DNA of 40,091 nt from Microcaldota archaeon. GTDB taxonomy: Archaea; Micrarchaeota; Micrarchaeia; Micrarchaeales; Micrarchaeaceae. This document shows, piece by piece, positions 33,726 to 40,091 of the stretch. The DNA lies in assembly GCA_021789815.1 (NCBI GenBank), contig JAJYIZ010000006.1, positions 1-40,091 on the forward strand, in the 5' to 3' direction. The notes beneath the pieces were generated by a model that had not been told where the DNA came from, did no database searches, and was given only the letters and a program-made list of their open reading frames with translations. The position numbers and the translations under genes are program-made. The stretch's first letter is position 1, and each line of letters begins with the position of its first letter.

Positions 33726-33729
33726 ATCG

Positions 33730-34035
33730 ATGCCTAAGGCGGTCATTAAGCTAATCAGCACGAAGGCCAAGGACGTCGATGCGATTGCAAAGCAGATAAA
33801 GGATATAGTGCAGGCCATAAACGTAAAGTGCAAAGGGCCTGTCCCTCTTCCTACAAAAGTGATATCCCACACGACAAGGAAGGCTCCTTCCCACCAGGGC
33901 TCGCACACATACGAGAGATGGGAGATGCGATTCCACAAAAGGCTTATAACAATAGAGAGCAGCGAGCAGGCACTAAGGCAGATAATGAGAATACCCGTTC
34001 CTGACACAGTTCAGATAGAGATGAGCCTTAGCTGA
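33730..34035 (+). CDS. rps10: Small-subunit ribosomal protein uS10
   Basis: A 101-residue uS10 (S10P). It shows the family signature: N-terminal AVIKLISTKAKDVDAIAKQIKDIV, GPVPLPTKV at about 36-44 and a C-terminal RFHKRLITIESSEQALRQIMRIPVPDTVQIEMSL. It starts 4 nt after the EF-1A stop and is surely translated from the same message. The length is standard. Confidence 0.97.
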   Translation: MPKAVIKLISTKAKDVDAIAKQIKDIVQAINVKCKGPVPLPTKVISHTTRKAPSHQGSHTYERWEMRFHKRLITIESSEQALRQIMRIPVPDTVQIEMSLS

Positions 34036-34085
34036 TCGATACAGATTATAAGTTAAACCTTCTCCTAGAAAACTATCTGATCTAG

Positions 34086-35654
34086 ATGGCGGGCCAGGCA
34101 GAAGAGATGGGTAGCGAGGTAACGGGCCTTGGCGTAGCCACAGCGAAGGGCGGTGTCTCTTATGTATCTGCATCTCTTGTGCGGTCACTCTTTATCTTTC
34201 TCCTTCTGGTTATACTGGTAAGGCTGCTGCAGCCCGCGTACTATGGATTCTATACTATTGCAATATCGTTCTACGCGATAATCGAGATAATCGGCTACTT
34301 CGGGATAGGAACGGCTCTCAGAAAGCGCCTTCCGGAATCGGAGACGGATGTGCAGAAGGCGCACGTTGTCAACGGTGCATACCTGATAACCAGCCTTATG
34401 GGCGTCATCCTCGCTGTCATAGCATTCCTTCTAAGCAACTACATAGCGGTTACCTACTACAACAACACAGCGCTTACGCTGCTTCTTGAGATTGCATCAA
34501 TAACAGTAATATCGGACACGCTCTACAATGTAGGGGTATCAACGCTTCTTGGGCTTGGCAAGAACGGCCACGCAGCGATATCGAACGTTTCATACGCTGC
34601 AGTGAATCTTGTCGTGTCACCGGCTCTTGTCCTTCTGGGATTCGGCGTCGCAGGCGCGCTGATAGGCAACCTTGTAGCATTCACGTTCGCGATGTTCCTG
34701 TCTTTGTTCTACATAATCAGGGCAATAGGTTTCAGGTTCCACATGCCAAGCAAGCCAATGATGAAGTACCTAATGCAGTTCTCCCTACCGGTTTTCGTCT
34801 CTAATGCTGCGAACATAGGCGCAACTAACTTCGGCGTCCTCTTCCTTGGCATATTTGCAAGCGCAGCAATGGTTGGAAACTACGGAGCGGCATTCAAGCT
34901 TGGCTCCTTTGTAACCGTCATATTGAGCGCCACAACGTTCGTGCTTCTGCCAGCGTTCTCGCATGCATTCTCAAAAGAGAACCTATCGAAGCGCATAGGT
35001 GACATCTTTAATGGGAGTCTGTACTACTCTGTGCTCATGCTCCTGCCGATGGTGGCGTATGCAGTCTCTGTGTCAACGCCGCTCACAGCGCTGCTCTTCT
35101 CGTCTGCATACCACAGCAGCGGCCTCTACTTTGCTGCAATAGCGTCCGGTCTTGTCCTTGGTGTCATAGGTCTTTATTCAGGAACATTGATGATAGGGCA
35201 CGGCAGCGTAAAGAGGTTCATGCTCTACCAGCTTCTTGTTGTTGCTATAGAGCTGGTTTCCATGGCAATACTTGTGCCGAGGTTCAATGCAACGGGCCTT
35301 CTTTTCGCGTTCTATCTCATAGGTCCAATCGCCTCTAATATTATATATACGAAGTTCCTCTTCGACAGGTTCTCGTTCAAGATAGAGATATGGCCCATAC
35401 TCAGGGTGCTATGCGCCTCTGTAGTGATTGCCGTGCTCCTCTACATTATGTCTGTGCTCCTGCACCAGAGCAAGGTGCTGATACTCCTCAACGGAATCGT
35501 ACTTGTGCTGCTCTATCCTCCGCTGCTCGCGCTGTTCGGCGGAGCAAAGAGGAAGAATATAGAGTTCGTAAGGAAGGTAGGAGACCGAATGCATCTGATA
35601 AAACCTCTTGTAGACAGGTTCTGCTCCTACAGCGAGTTCTTCATAAAGAGTTGA
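34086..35654 (+). CDS. Oligosaccharide flippase (MOP/Wzx-like)
   Basis: A 522-residue polytopic membrane protein with about 12-14 hydrophobic segments spread through the chain. It has the pattern of the polysaccharide-biosynthesis/MATE-like flippase family, which moves lipid-linked glycans across the membrane: early GVSYVSASLVRSLFIFLLLVILVRLLQPAYYGFYTIAIS and later VSNAANIGATNFGVLFLGIFASAAMVGNYGAAFKLGS. It would fit N-glycosylation of the many sequon-rich surface proteins in this window, but the link is inference. A TATA-like ATTATAAGTTAAA lies about 36 nt upstream of the ATG. It converges with aIF5B (13 bp between stops). Confidence 0.88.
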   Translation: MAGQAEEMGSEVTGLGVATAKGGVSYVSASLVRSLFIFLLLVILVRLLQPAYYGFYTIAISFYAIIEIIGYFGIGTALRKRLPESETDVQKAHVVNGAYLITSLMGVILAVIAFLLSNYIAVTYYNNTALTLLLEIASITVISDTLYNVGVSTLLGLGKNGHAAISNVSYAAVNLVVSPALVLLGFGVAGALIGNLVAFTFAMFLSLFYIIRAIGFRFHMPSKPMMKYLMQFSLPVFVSNAANIGATNFGVLFLGIFASAAMVGNYGAAFKLGSFVTVILSATTFVLLPAFSHAFSKENLSKRIGDIFNGSLYYSVLMLLPMVAYAVSVSTPLTALLFSSAYHSSGLYFAAIASGLVLGVIGLYSGTLMIGHGSVKRFMLYQLLVVAIELVSMAILVPRFNATGLLFAFYLIGPIASNIIYTKFLFDRFSFKIEIWPILRVLCASVVIAVLLYIMSVLLHQSKVLILLNGIVLVLLYPPLLALFGGAKRKNIEFVRKVGDRMHLIKPLVDRFCSYSEFFIKS

Positions 35655-35666
35655 CATTCATTCTGC

Positions 35667-37415
35667 CTATCTTGCGCTCTTTTTTATCATCGATATCTGC
35701 TTGAGCAGATCGGATTCTTCTGTGTCTATCAGGTTAGAGAATTCGCCCTTGAGGAGACGCTCGTCATCATCAGTGACTCTTGTAAAGAGTATGTGACCCT
35801 CTCTGATCTGTCTGCCAAACGTAGGCTCATCCATAGATATCGCAACGCTCTGTCCCTTCTTCGCGGTCTCCAAAGGAGCCTTCTCGTTCTGTATTCCTTT
35901 TATCTTTCCTATTACCTCGCCAAGCTCGTTGATGAGAAGATAGCCTACACGTATCCTTCCAGCAAGAACGTTGACCCCGAAGATTGCAGGATGTGATATC
36001 CTGAAGCAGCTGTTGGGCAAGACCTCGACCTTTCCTGGGAAGACAATCCTGTTCTCGGCTTTACTGATGCTGCTCTTCTGCTGCTCGTCAACAAAGAGCT
36101 TGTAGTCATCAAGCAGTTTGTAAATTATGTCACTGCTGATTATCTTTATTCCGGAATCAAAGGATGCTTCCTTTGCCTCCTCGTCTGTTGCTACGTTGAA
36201 TGACATCACAACAGCGTATGTCGGGTTTACAGATAGCTGCGAGAACGCATCTACAACGTCCCTCTTTGTCACGTTTCCAAGGCCCTTCTTGCTTATCTTG
36301 TAGCCCTGCCCCTCTATTATCTTGGAAATCGCCTCTAGGCTTCCTATGGAATCCGCCTTCAGTATTATCCCATCTTTATCGGTCTTGAAAATTTCCTTCA
36401 GTTCAGAGTTAATCTGCTTTGTGTAGTTTTCATCAACAACCTGCACAACAGGACTTCCTGGCATCGCATCATCAAGCCCGGATCCGCTTATCTTAACTCC
36501 AGAAGCGGCGCTCACCTGATCAACATAATCGAACTTGCTCGTGCTCTCGCGTATTTCTTGTAATGGCTTTGTCTTGAGGAGCGCCTTTATCTTTGCTGTT
36601 GCGATTCCGTTTGGTGTTGCAAACGCAATAGTGTCGTTGGTCCTTAGCGTCCCATCATAGAGTATGACGTCTATAGTTGTGCCGAGTCCCCGTACCTCTT
36701 TCTTCTCGAGTATGCTGCCCCGTCCAGGACCTTTGACCTCTATGTTGAGGCGCATCTCTAGGTATCTCTGCGACAGGCCCGTTACAACCATTAGAAGCTC
36801 TGCTATTCCCTCTCCGGTCTTCGCGCTCAGCGGAACTATCGCAAGTTCCTTCTGGAAGTTCTTTATCCTGTCAAAACGCTCTGCGTTGAAACCCAACTCG
36901 CTTATTCTTCCAATGAGCGTGAATATGCTCTCTTCGAGCGCTGACTGCACCCCGCTGCTCTGCTTGTCCAGCGCTTCAATAAAGCTCTTCGATTTTGTGT
37001 TAATCCAGCCTGTAATGAGATCTATCTTATTCGCAGCTATAATGAATGGCGTTTTGTATTCCTTCAGTATGGTTATCGCCTCTACTGTCTGTGGTTCGAA
37101 TCCTTTTGTTATGTCGACAACAAGTATTGCAAGGTCTGCTACGCTGCCTCCCCTCTTTCTTAGATTTGTGAAGGCTTCATGACCTGGTGTATCTATGAAA
37201 AGCAACCCTGGTATCGATATCTTTGTGCCTGCATTCTTCAGCATAGGTCCGCATATCTTTTCTATTACATCTATGGGCACCTCGCTAGCCCCTATGTGCT
37301 GGGTAATGCCTCCGGCTTCCCTAGCGGCTATCGTGCTGCTCCTTACCCTGTCGAGCAGGCTCGTCTTGCCGTGGTCGACGTGGCCCATCACCACTATTAT
37401 AGGCTGGCGTATCAT
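35667..37415 (-). CDS. infB: Translation initiation factor aIF5B (IF2)
   Basis: A 582-residue GTPase that joins ribosomal subunits during initiation. G1 is GHVDHGKT near residues 11-18, G3 DTPGHE and G4 NKID; then domains II-IV and the C-terminal region follow. The length fits the archaeal form, which lacks the long bacterial N-terminal extension. I prefer the ATG at 37415, three codons after a GTG at 37424 that is also possible; GTGATC upstream resembles a Shine-Dalgarno site. A TATA-like CTTTTATATC lies 40-50 nt upstream. Confidence 0.95.
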   Translation of the reverse strand: MIRQPIIVVMGHVDHGKTSLLDRVRSSTIAAREAGGITQHIGASEVPIDVIEKICGPMLKNAGTKISIPGLLFIDTPGHEAFTNLRKRGGSVADLAILVVDITKGFEPQTVEAITILKEYKTPFIIAANKIDLITGWINTKSKSFIEALDKQSSGVQSALEESIFTLIGRISELGFNAERFDRIKNFQKELAIVPLSAKTGEGIAELLMVVTGLSQRYLEMRLNIEVKGPGRGSILEKKEVRGLGTTIDVILYDGTLRTNDTIAFATPNGIATAKIKALLKTKPLQEIRESTSKFDYVDQVSAASGVKISGSGLDDAMPGSPVVQVVDENYTKQINSELKEIFKTDKDGIILKADSIGSLEAISKIIEGQGYKISKKGLGNVTKRDVVDAFSQLSVNPTYAVVMSFNVATDEEAKEASFDSGIKIISSDIIYKLLDDYKLFVDEQQKSSISKAENRIVFPGKVEVLPNSCFRISHPAIFGVNVLAGRIRVGYLLINELGEVIGKIKGIQNEKAPLETAKKGQSVAISMDEPTFGRQIREGHILFTRVTDDDERLLKGEFSNLIDTEESDLLKQISMIKKSAR

Positions 37416-37491
37416 CTTGATCACAAAAGAAGAGACCTTGTATCTTCCTCGGCTTGAAGATATAAAAGGCTAGGTGTACTGCAATTGTATG

Positions 37492-37842
37492 TTAGTTGTT
37501 ATATGGGAAGGTGTCCTTAACCAACGTGCCGTTCACGTAGTATTCCTCGCCCAGCCACTGGTATACGGTTGTCGTACCGCTCTGGTAGATGTAGTAATAG
37601 TTTATGTCAAGCGTTGTTGAGGTATGCGTGCCGCTCTTATAGTAACAGTACCACGGGTATGCTGTCACTGGCTCGCTGGTCCCGTTGATCGTGTAGTACT
37701 GGACGACAAGCTGCTCCATGTAGCATGTCCACTTTTTGGAGGTGCCGTGCCCTGTGTTGCTGGCGCCTGGTGCCCCAGCAACCAGCGCTAGGGAGATAAT
37801 AAAGACAAACGAAAGCACTGCAATCTGTGCTGGGCTAACCAT
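37492..37842 (-). CDS. Small secreted protein (116 aa)
   Basis: The frame is open further upstream, but the ATG at 37842 begins a clear signal peptide: MVSPAQIAVLSFVFIISLALVAG, probably cut near residue 23-28 (AGA/GAS). The mature part is about 90 residues, Tyr/Thr/Ser-rich with two cysteines (about 41 and 66 of the precursor) that could form a disulfide, and two sequons. No family was recognised; it is probably exported to the cell surface. A TATA-like GTTTATATATTTG lies about 45 nt before the ATG, and the leader has a small hairpin (37854-37873, CCACTG/CAGTGG). Confidence 0.65.
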   Translation of the reverse strand: MVSPAQIAVLSFVFIISLALVAGAPGASNTGHGTSKKWTCYMEQLVVQYYTINGTSEPVTAYPWYCYYKSGTHTSTTLDINYYYIYQSGTTTVYQWLGEEYYVNGTLVKDTFPYNN

Positions 37843-37853
37843 GTGACCTGACC

Positions 37854-37873
37854 CCACTGGAATTTCACAGTGG
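37854..37873 (-). promoter_or_regulatory. Leader hairpin of the small secreted-protein gene
   Basis: A 6-bp stem CCACTG/CAGTGG with an 8-nt loop lies 12-31 nt before the ATG, between the TATA box and the gene, so it would be in the mRNA leader. Confidence 0.3.
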
Positions 37874-37915
37874 AAGCTCACTTTATTCAAATATATAAAC
37901 TTTTCAACTTCCAGA

Positions 37916-38566
37916 CTATTTGAGGATTCCGTTGTCCACGCTGTGCCATAGGTATAAGGATGCGACGGTGCCGTACGGCGTCCACTTCTCAGAAAGTTCA
38001 GAGAATTTGCTGCCCGATGGATAGTCTTTGAGGCCATATACTCTCTTTATCGCCTTCTTTATGCCAAGATCATCTCTTGGTACGACATCCGTTCTCCCTA
38101 GGCTAAACATTAGGAACATCTCGGCAGTCCACCTTCCTATGCCACGCACCTCGTCTAGTTCCTCTATTATGTCCTCGTTCTCCATATGCCTGAACTTGTC
38201 CAGCTCCAGCCTTCCGTCCTCTATCCTTGTGCACAGGTCTTTTAGATAGGAATACTTCTGTGGCGATATCCCAGCGCTTCTCACGCGCCCTTCTGGTGTC
38301 GAAAGAAACCGTCTTGGCGACGGCAGCCTGCCGTTGTACAGAGATTTAAATCTCTTCAATATGGAATTGCCCGCGCTGCCAGATATCTGCTGGAAGATGA
38401 AGGCCCGCACAAGCGACTCGTAGTAATCATTGGTTACGTTGATATCCAGCCTGCCCAGTTTTTTTATCAGGCGGGCAAGCATCACGTCATTCTTGCTCAG
38501 GTGTGAAACTGCTTTCTTCCATACTATATTGTCGTTGACTGACTCAAAATTTGGTCTGGCAGCCAT
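37916..38566 (-). CDS. AlkA-like HhH-GPD DNA glycosylase
   Basis: A 216-residue DNA-3-methyladenine glycosylase II-like protein that removes alkylated bases from DNA. It has the helix-hairpin-helix in VRGIGRWTAEMFLMFSLGR (about 140-158), and the catalytic Asp (about 166) lies in VVPRDDLGIKKA. The last part, KFSELSEKWTPYGTVASLYLWH, matches the W-x-P-x-x-S/T-x-A-x-x-Y-L-W pattern of AlkA. It lacks iron-sulfur cysteines, so it is not an EndoIII/MutY type. The 3' end lies about 70 nt from the start of the small secreted-protein gene downstream. TATA-like sequence lies about 32 nt upstream of the ATG. Confidence 0.9.
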   Translation of the reverse strand: MAARPNFESVNDNIVWKKAVSHLSKNDVMLARLIKKLGRLDINVTNDYYESLVRAFIFQQISGSAGNSILKRFKSLYNGRLPSPRRFLSTPEGRVRSAGISPQKYSYLKDLCTRIEDGRLELDKFRHMENEDIIEELDEVRGIGRWTAEMFLMFSLGRTDVVPRDDLGIKKAIKRVYGLKDYPSGSKFSELSEKWTPYGTVASLYLWHSVDNGILK

Positions 38567-38679
38567 ATATATAACGTTCTGAAAGCAAGGTTTTTATTAC
38601 GGTTTCTTGAAAATGATACCGCGTCTGTAAATCCGAAATACCCGAAAAGCAATTTATAGAAGCGCTCAGATGAATCTGT

Positions 38680-39450
38680 ATGATCGGGAAAAAAACCCTG
38701 CTAAGTATCACAACCGTGTCAGTTCTGCTTGCATTTGTTTCTGGGCAGTCGGTCTCGCCCGGCGTCGGTGTTGTGCCTTACGGCAACCAGACCCAGCTCG
38801 GCTATCACGTCCTGAACATAACCACATACGGAAAGGCGCAGGTGGCAATAAACAACACAATCTTCAACATGACGCAGAATTACATATCCCCTAACCAGTC
38901 AGGAGTTACGGTCAACAAGCATTCATATTACCTCAACATCATGCAACCTATCGAGCTGCTCAACTACACAAACGTATTTGTAGAACTTATCTCAATATCT
39001 TATACACCAATAGAGCACACTGTCGATTTCAACATATACGAGGTGCAGATCCCCGTTACGTCAACAACATCCACGATACCGCAGGCGTACTATTTGAATG
39101 TAACAAATAGCGGGCACTACTTCAATGTCACATTCCCTGCAAGCGGGTACTATTCACAAGGAGAAAGGGTTGAGATAAGCGCAAAGCCGGTGCTCGCCAG
39201 ATCGGTATTCTTCACAAGCTGGACCGGAACGGGCCCCGGAAACTACACGGGCACGAACAACACTGTGCTGATACGCATGGACAGTAACATAAGGGAGGTG
39301 GCCAACTATCGTATTGTAAACATAAGCACAACGACGATCAGAAACACGTCGACAACGCTGAACATGACCACAACACAAACAGGGAATCCAATAAGCAACG
39401 TCATATCGTGGCTGCTCTCGTTCTTTAAAAAGTTTTTCGGCCAGGTGTAA
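38680..39450 (+). CDS. Secreted sequon-rich surface protein with InlB-like repeat
   Basis: A 256-residue exported protein: signal peptide at about 1-22 (MIGKKTLLSITTVSVLLAFVSG), then a chain with about 14 sequons, so heavy N-glycosylation is likely. Around residues 160-215 the segment FPASGYYSQGERVEISAKPVLARSVFFTSWTGTGPGNYTGTNNTVLIRMDSNIREVANY resembles the divergent InlB B-repeat (bacterial surface repeat). A Thr-rich linker and a C-terminal amphipathic/hydrophobic segment (about 240-255, VISWLLSFFKKFFG) follow, possibly a membrane contact. A TATA-like AATTTATAG lies about 25 nt before the ATG. The repeat call is by pattern only. Confidence 0.7.
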   Translation: MIGKKTLLSITTVSVLLAFVSGQSVSPGVGVVPYGNQTQLGYHVLNITTYGKAQVAINNTIFNMTQNYISPNQSGVTVNKHSYYLNIMQPIELLNYTNVFVELISISYTPIEHTVDFNIYEVQIPVTSTTSTIPQAYYLNVTNSGHYFNVTFPASGYYSQGERVEISAKPVLARSVFFTSWTGTGPGNYTGTNNTVLIRMDSNIREVANYRIVNISTTTIRNTSTTLNMTTTQTGNPISNVISWLLSFFKKFFGQV

Positions 39451-39571
39451 GCGTCCAACAAGAGTAGTTTTATACAAAGATATAATAACTTATACATGAG
39501 TAAATATATGTATATCACTATCTATAAATTGGTGTTTGTATCAAATTCTGCTCTAGACAAACGATGTTAAA

Positions 39572-39682
39572 ATGTGGATCGCTGAAGACAAGCAAACAAT
39601 TCTCAATGGAAGGGATGGCATCTCCCTGATTATGGAAGTTGACTTGTTAGACATGCCAAAAACCAAAAGGTATATATATTAG
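39572..39682 (+). CDS. Possible small protein (36 aa)
   Basis: A short frame, MWIAEDKQTILNGRDGISLI then MEVDLLDMPKTKRYIY, with reasonable amino acid composition. TATA-like TCTATAAATTG lies about 45 nt upstream. It could be a real micropeptide, the remnant of a longer gene, or chance. It fills part of the otherwise non-coding stretch 39451-39743, which is AT-rich with several TATA-like tracts and otherwise shows nothing. Confidence 0.3.
   Translation: MWIAEDKQTILNGRDGISLIMEVDLLDMPKTKRYIY
39671..39680 (+). promoter_or_regulatory. TATA box of the right-edge surface-protein gene
   Basis: TATATATATT, followed about 25 nt later by the start of the leader hairpin at 39701. It implies a transcript start near 39700, about 44 nt before the ATG at 39744. 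Confidence 0.5.
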
Positions 39683-39700
39683 AAAGAGTTGATGCTGAGC

Positions 39701-39723
39701 GGGCTGAAAAGGGGGTTTAGCCC
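39701..39723 (+). promoter_or_regulatory. Hairpin with G-rich loop in mRNA leader
   Basis: An 8-bp stem GGGCTGAA/TTTAGCCC (one G-T pair) with loop AAGGGGG, located right at the predicted 5' end of the message and 21 nt before the ATG at 39744. The purine loop could mask or present a ribosome-binding site, or simply stabilise the message. Confidence 0.4.
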
Positions 39724-39743
39724 AATACTGTCCGGGGAAATCG

Positions 39744-40091
39744 ATGTATCGGAATAATGCGCAGCGTTCGCTTCCATTCATGTTCTCTATTATGATACTC
39801 GGGGTTCTCTTCGCAAGCATGATGAATCTACCAGGCATGAACCTGCCGCACATGATAAGCGCAATTACCAATCCAATATCATATCCTATAATGTTCTTCA
39901 GCAAGGTCCCGGACCTGAGCTTCATGCCGATATCGCAAGGAAGCAGCAACACCACAATAAACACAACGTCCACAATACCCCCAATCAATGTAACAAGTAA
40001 CTCAACTACTATTCCTCAAACAAATGTCACTACGAATTCCACTACAACAATACCCCCAATCAATGTAACAAGTAACTCAACTACTATTCCT
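39744..40091 (+). CDS. Secreted or anchored Thr/Pro/Asn stalk protein, 3' truncated by window
   Basis: The frame from ATG 39744 is open to the window edge (116 codons, no stop). The N-terminus MYRNNAQRSLPFMFSIMILGVLFASMM is a signal peptide or anchor, followed by a Met/Pro/Ile-rich segment to about residue 66, then a low-complexity Thr/Asn/Ser/Pro stalk with sequons every 5-10 residues (about eight in the visible part). The stalk is built from a 25-residue repeat with a perfect 45-bp DNA core at 39972-40016 and 40047-40091. This is a heavily N-glycosylated stalk, likely projecting a head domain beyond the window. Together with the 256-residue gene upstream it suggests a surface-protein cluster. 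Confidence 0.75.
   Translation, partial: MYRNNAQRSLPFMFSIMILGVLFASMMNLPGMNLPHMISAITNPISYPIMFFSKVPDLSFMPISQGSSNTTINTTSTIPPINVTSNSTTIPQTNVTTNSTTTIPPINVTSNSTTIP
39972..40016 (+). repeat. Intragenic direct repeat, copy 1 (75-bp period)
   Basis: This 45-bp stretch is identical to 40047-40091. It encodes TIPPINVTSNSTTIP. The copies are 75 bp (25 codons) apart and the array continues past the window. Confidence 0.9.
40047..40091 (+). repeat. Intragenic direct repeat, copy 2 (75-bp period)
   Basis: Identical over all 45 visible bases to 39972-40016; the identity may extend beyond the window end. Confidence 0.9.

Noticed and set aside
37843-38037. N-terminal extension of the small secreted protein
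   Set aside because: The frame runs into the glycosylase gene; the ATG at 37842 begins a clear signal peptide with a TATA box in front.
39647-39988. Minus-strand frame opposite the right-edge surface gene
   Set aside because: The plus frame has a signal peptide, sequons and in-phase repeats; the minus frame shows no family feature.
39972-40091. CRISPR-like repeat
   Set aside because: The units are adjacent in-frame codons of a Thr/Asn/Pro stalk, not repeats separated by unique spacers.

Overview
The window looks archaeal. It encodes a CDC48-type AAA ATPase, EF-1A followed by ribosomal protein uS10, aIF5B, an HMf-like histone, a Hel308-type helicase, a tRNA with an intron at position 37/38, an RNase P RNA and class III (type IV pilin-like) signal peptides. 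TATA-like boxes lie 25-35 nt before many start codons, which suggests many leaderless transcripts. The small compact genes and the many secreted, sequon-rich surface proteins fit a DPANN-type archaeon, perhaps Micrarchaeota/ARMAN. That lineage placement is inference only.

Left edge (1 to about 4772): a visibly more AT-rich block that reads as an integrated element next to tRNA-Gln(CUG). It carries an intact tyrosine recombinase with a C-terminal zinc ribbon, a small winged-helix-like protein and a beta-class DNA methyltransferase (one leftward operon), a convergent unknown gene, small membrane proteins, and a 21-bp repeat used twice upstream of genes. The far end of the element is outside the window.

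4.9-19.4 kb: a site-2-protease-like M50 peptidase gene is followed by a large pilus locus. A rightward operon (5648-11402) encodes a winged-helix/coiled-coil protein, a TadA/FlaI-like ATPase, a Pro/Gln-rich coiled-coil protein and two TadB/TadC (GspF/FlaJ-like) membrane proteins. It meets, stop to stop with 5 bp between, a leftward operon (19425-11408) of four prepilin-like proteins. Three of these are giants of about 730-900 residues with LamG/concanavalin-like domains, and one also has a beta-propeller-like region. I read the two operons as one surface adhesion or pilus machine: assembly genes plus lectin-like cargo. This is the best candidate for an undescribed system.

19.5-32.3 kb: Hel308, histone, a BofA-like membrane protein, a DrrAB-type ABC exporter, RNase P RNA, a very large secreted protein (S-layer candidate), a methyltransferase-like protein, CysRS, an intron-containing tRNA-Met, CDC48, a tiny very acidic protein and a hypothetical protein.

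32.4-40.1 kb: EF-1A and uS10, an oligosaccharide flippase, aIF5B, a small secreted protein, an AlkA-like glycosylase, a secreted glycoprotein candidate, and at the right edge a truncated Thr/Pro/Asn stalk protein with a perfect 75-bp-period repeat. No CRISPR array, insertion sequence or rRNA gene was seen.
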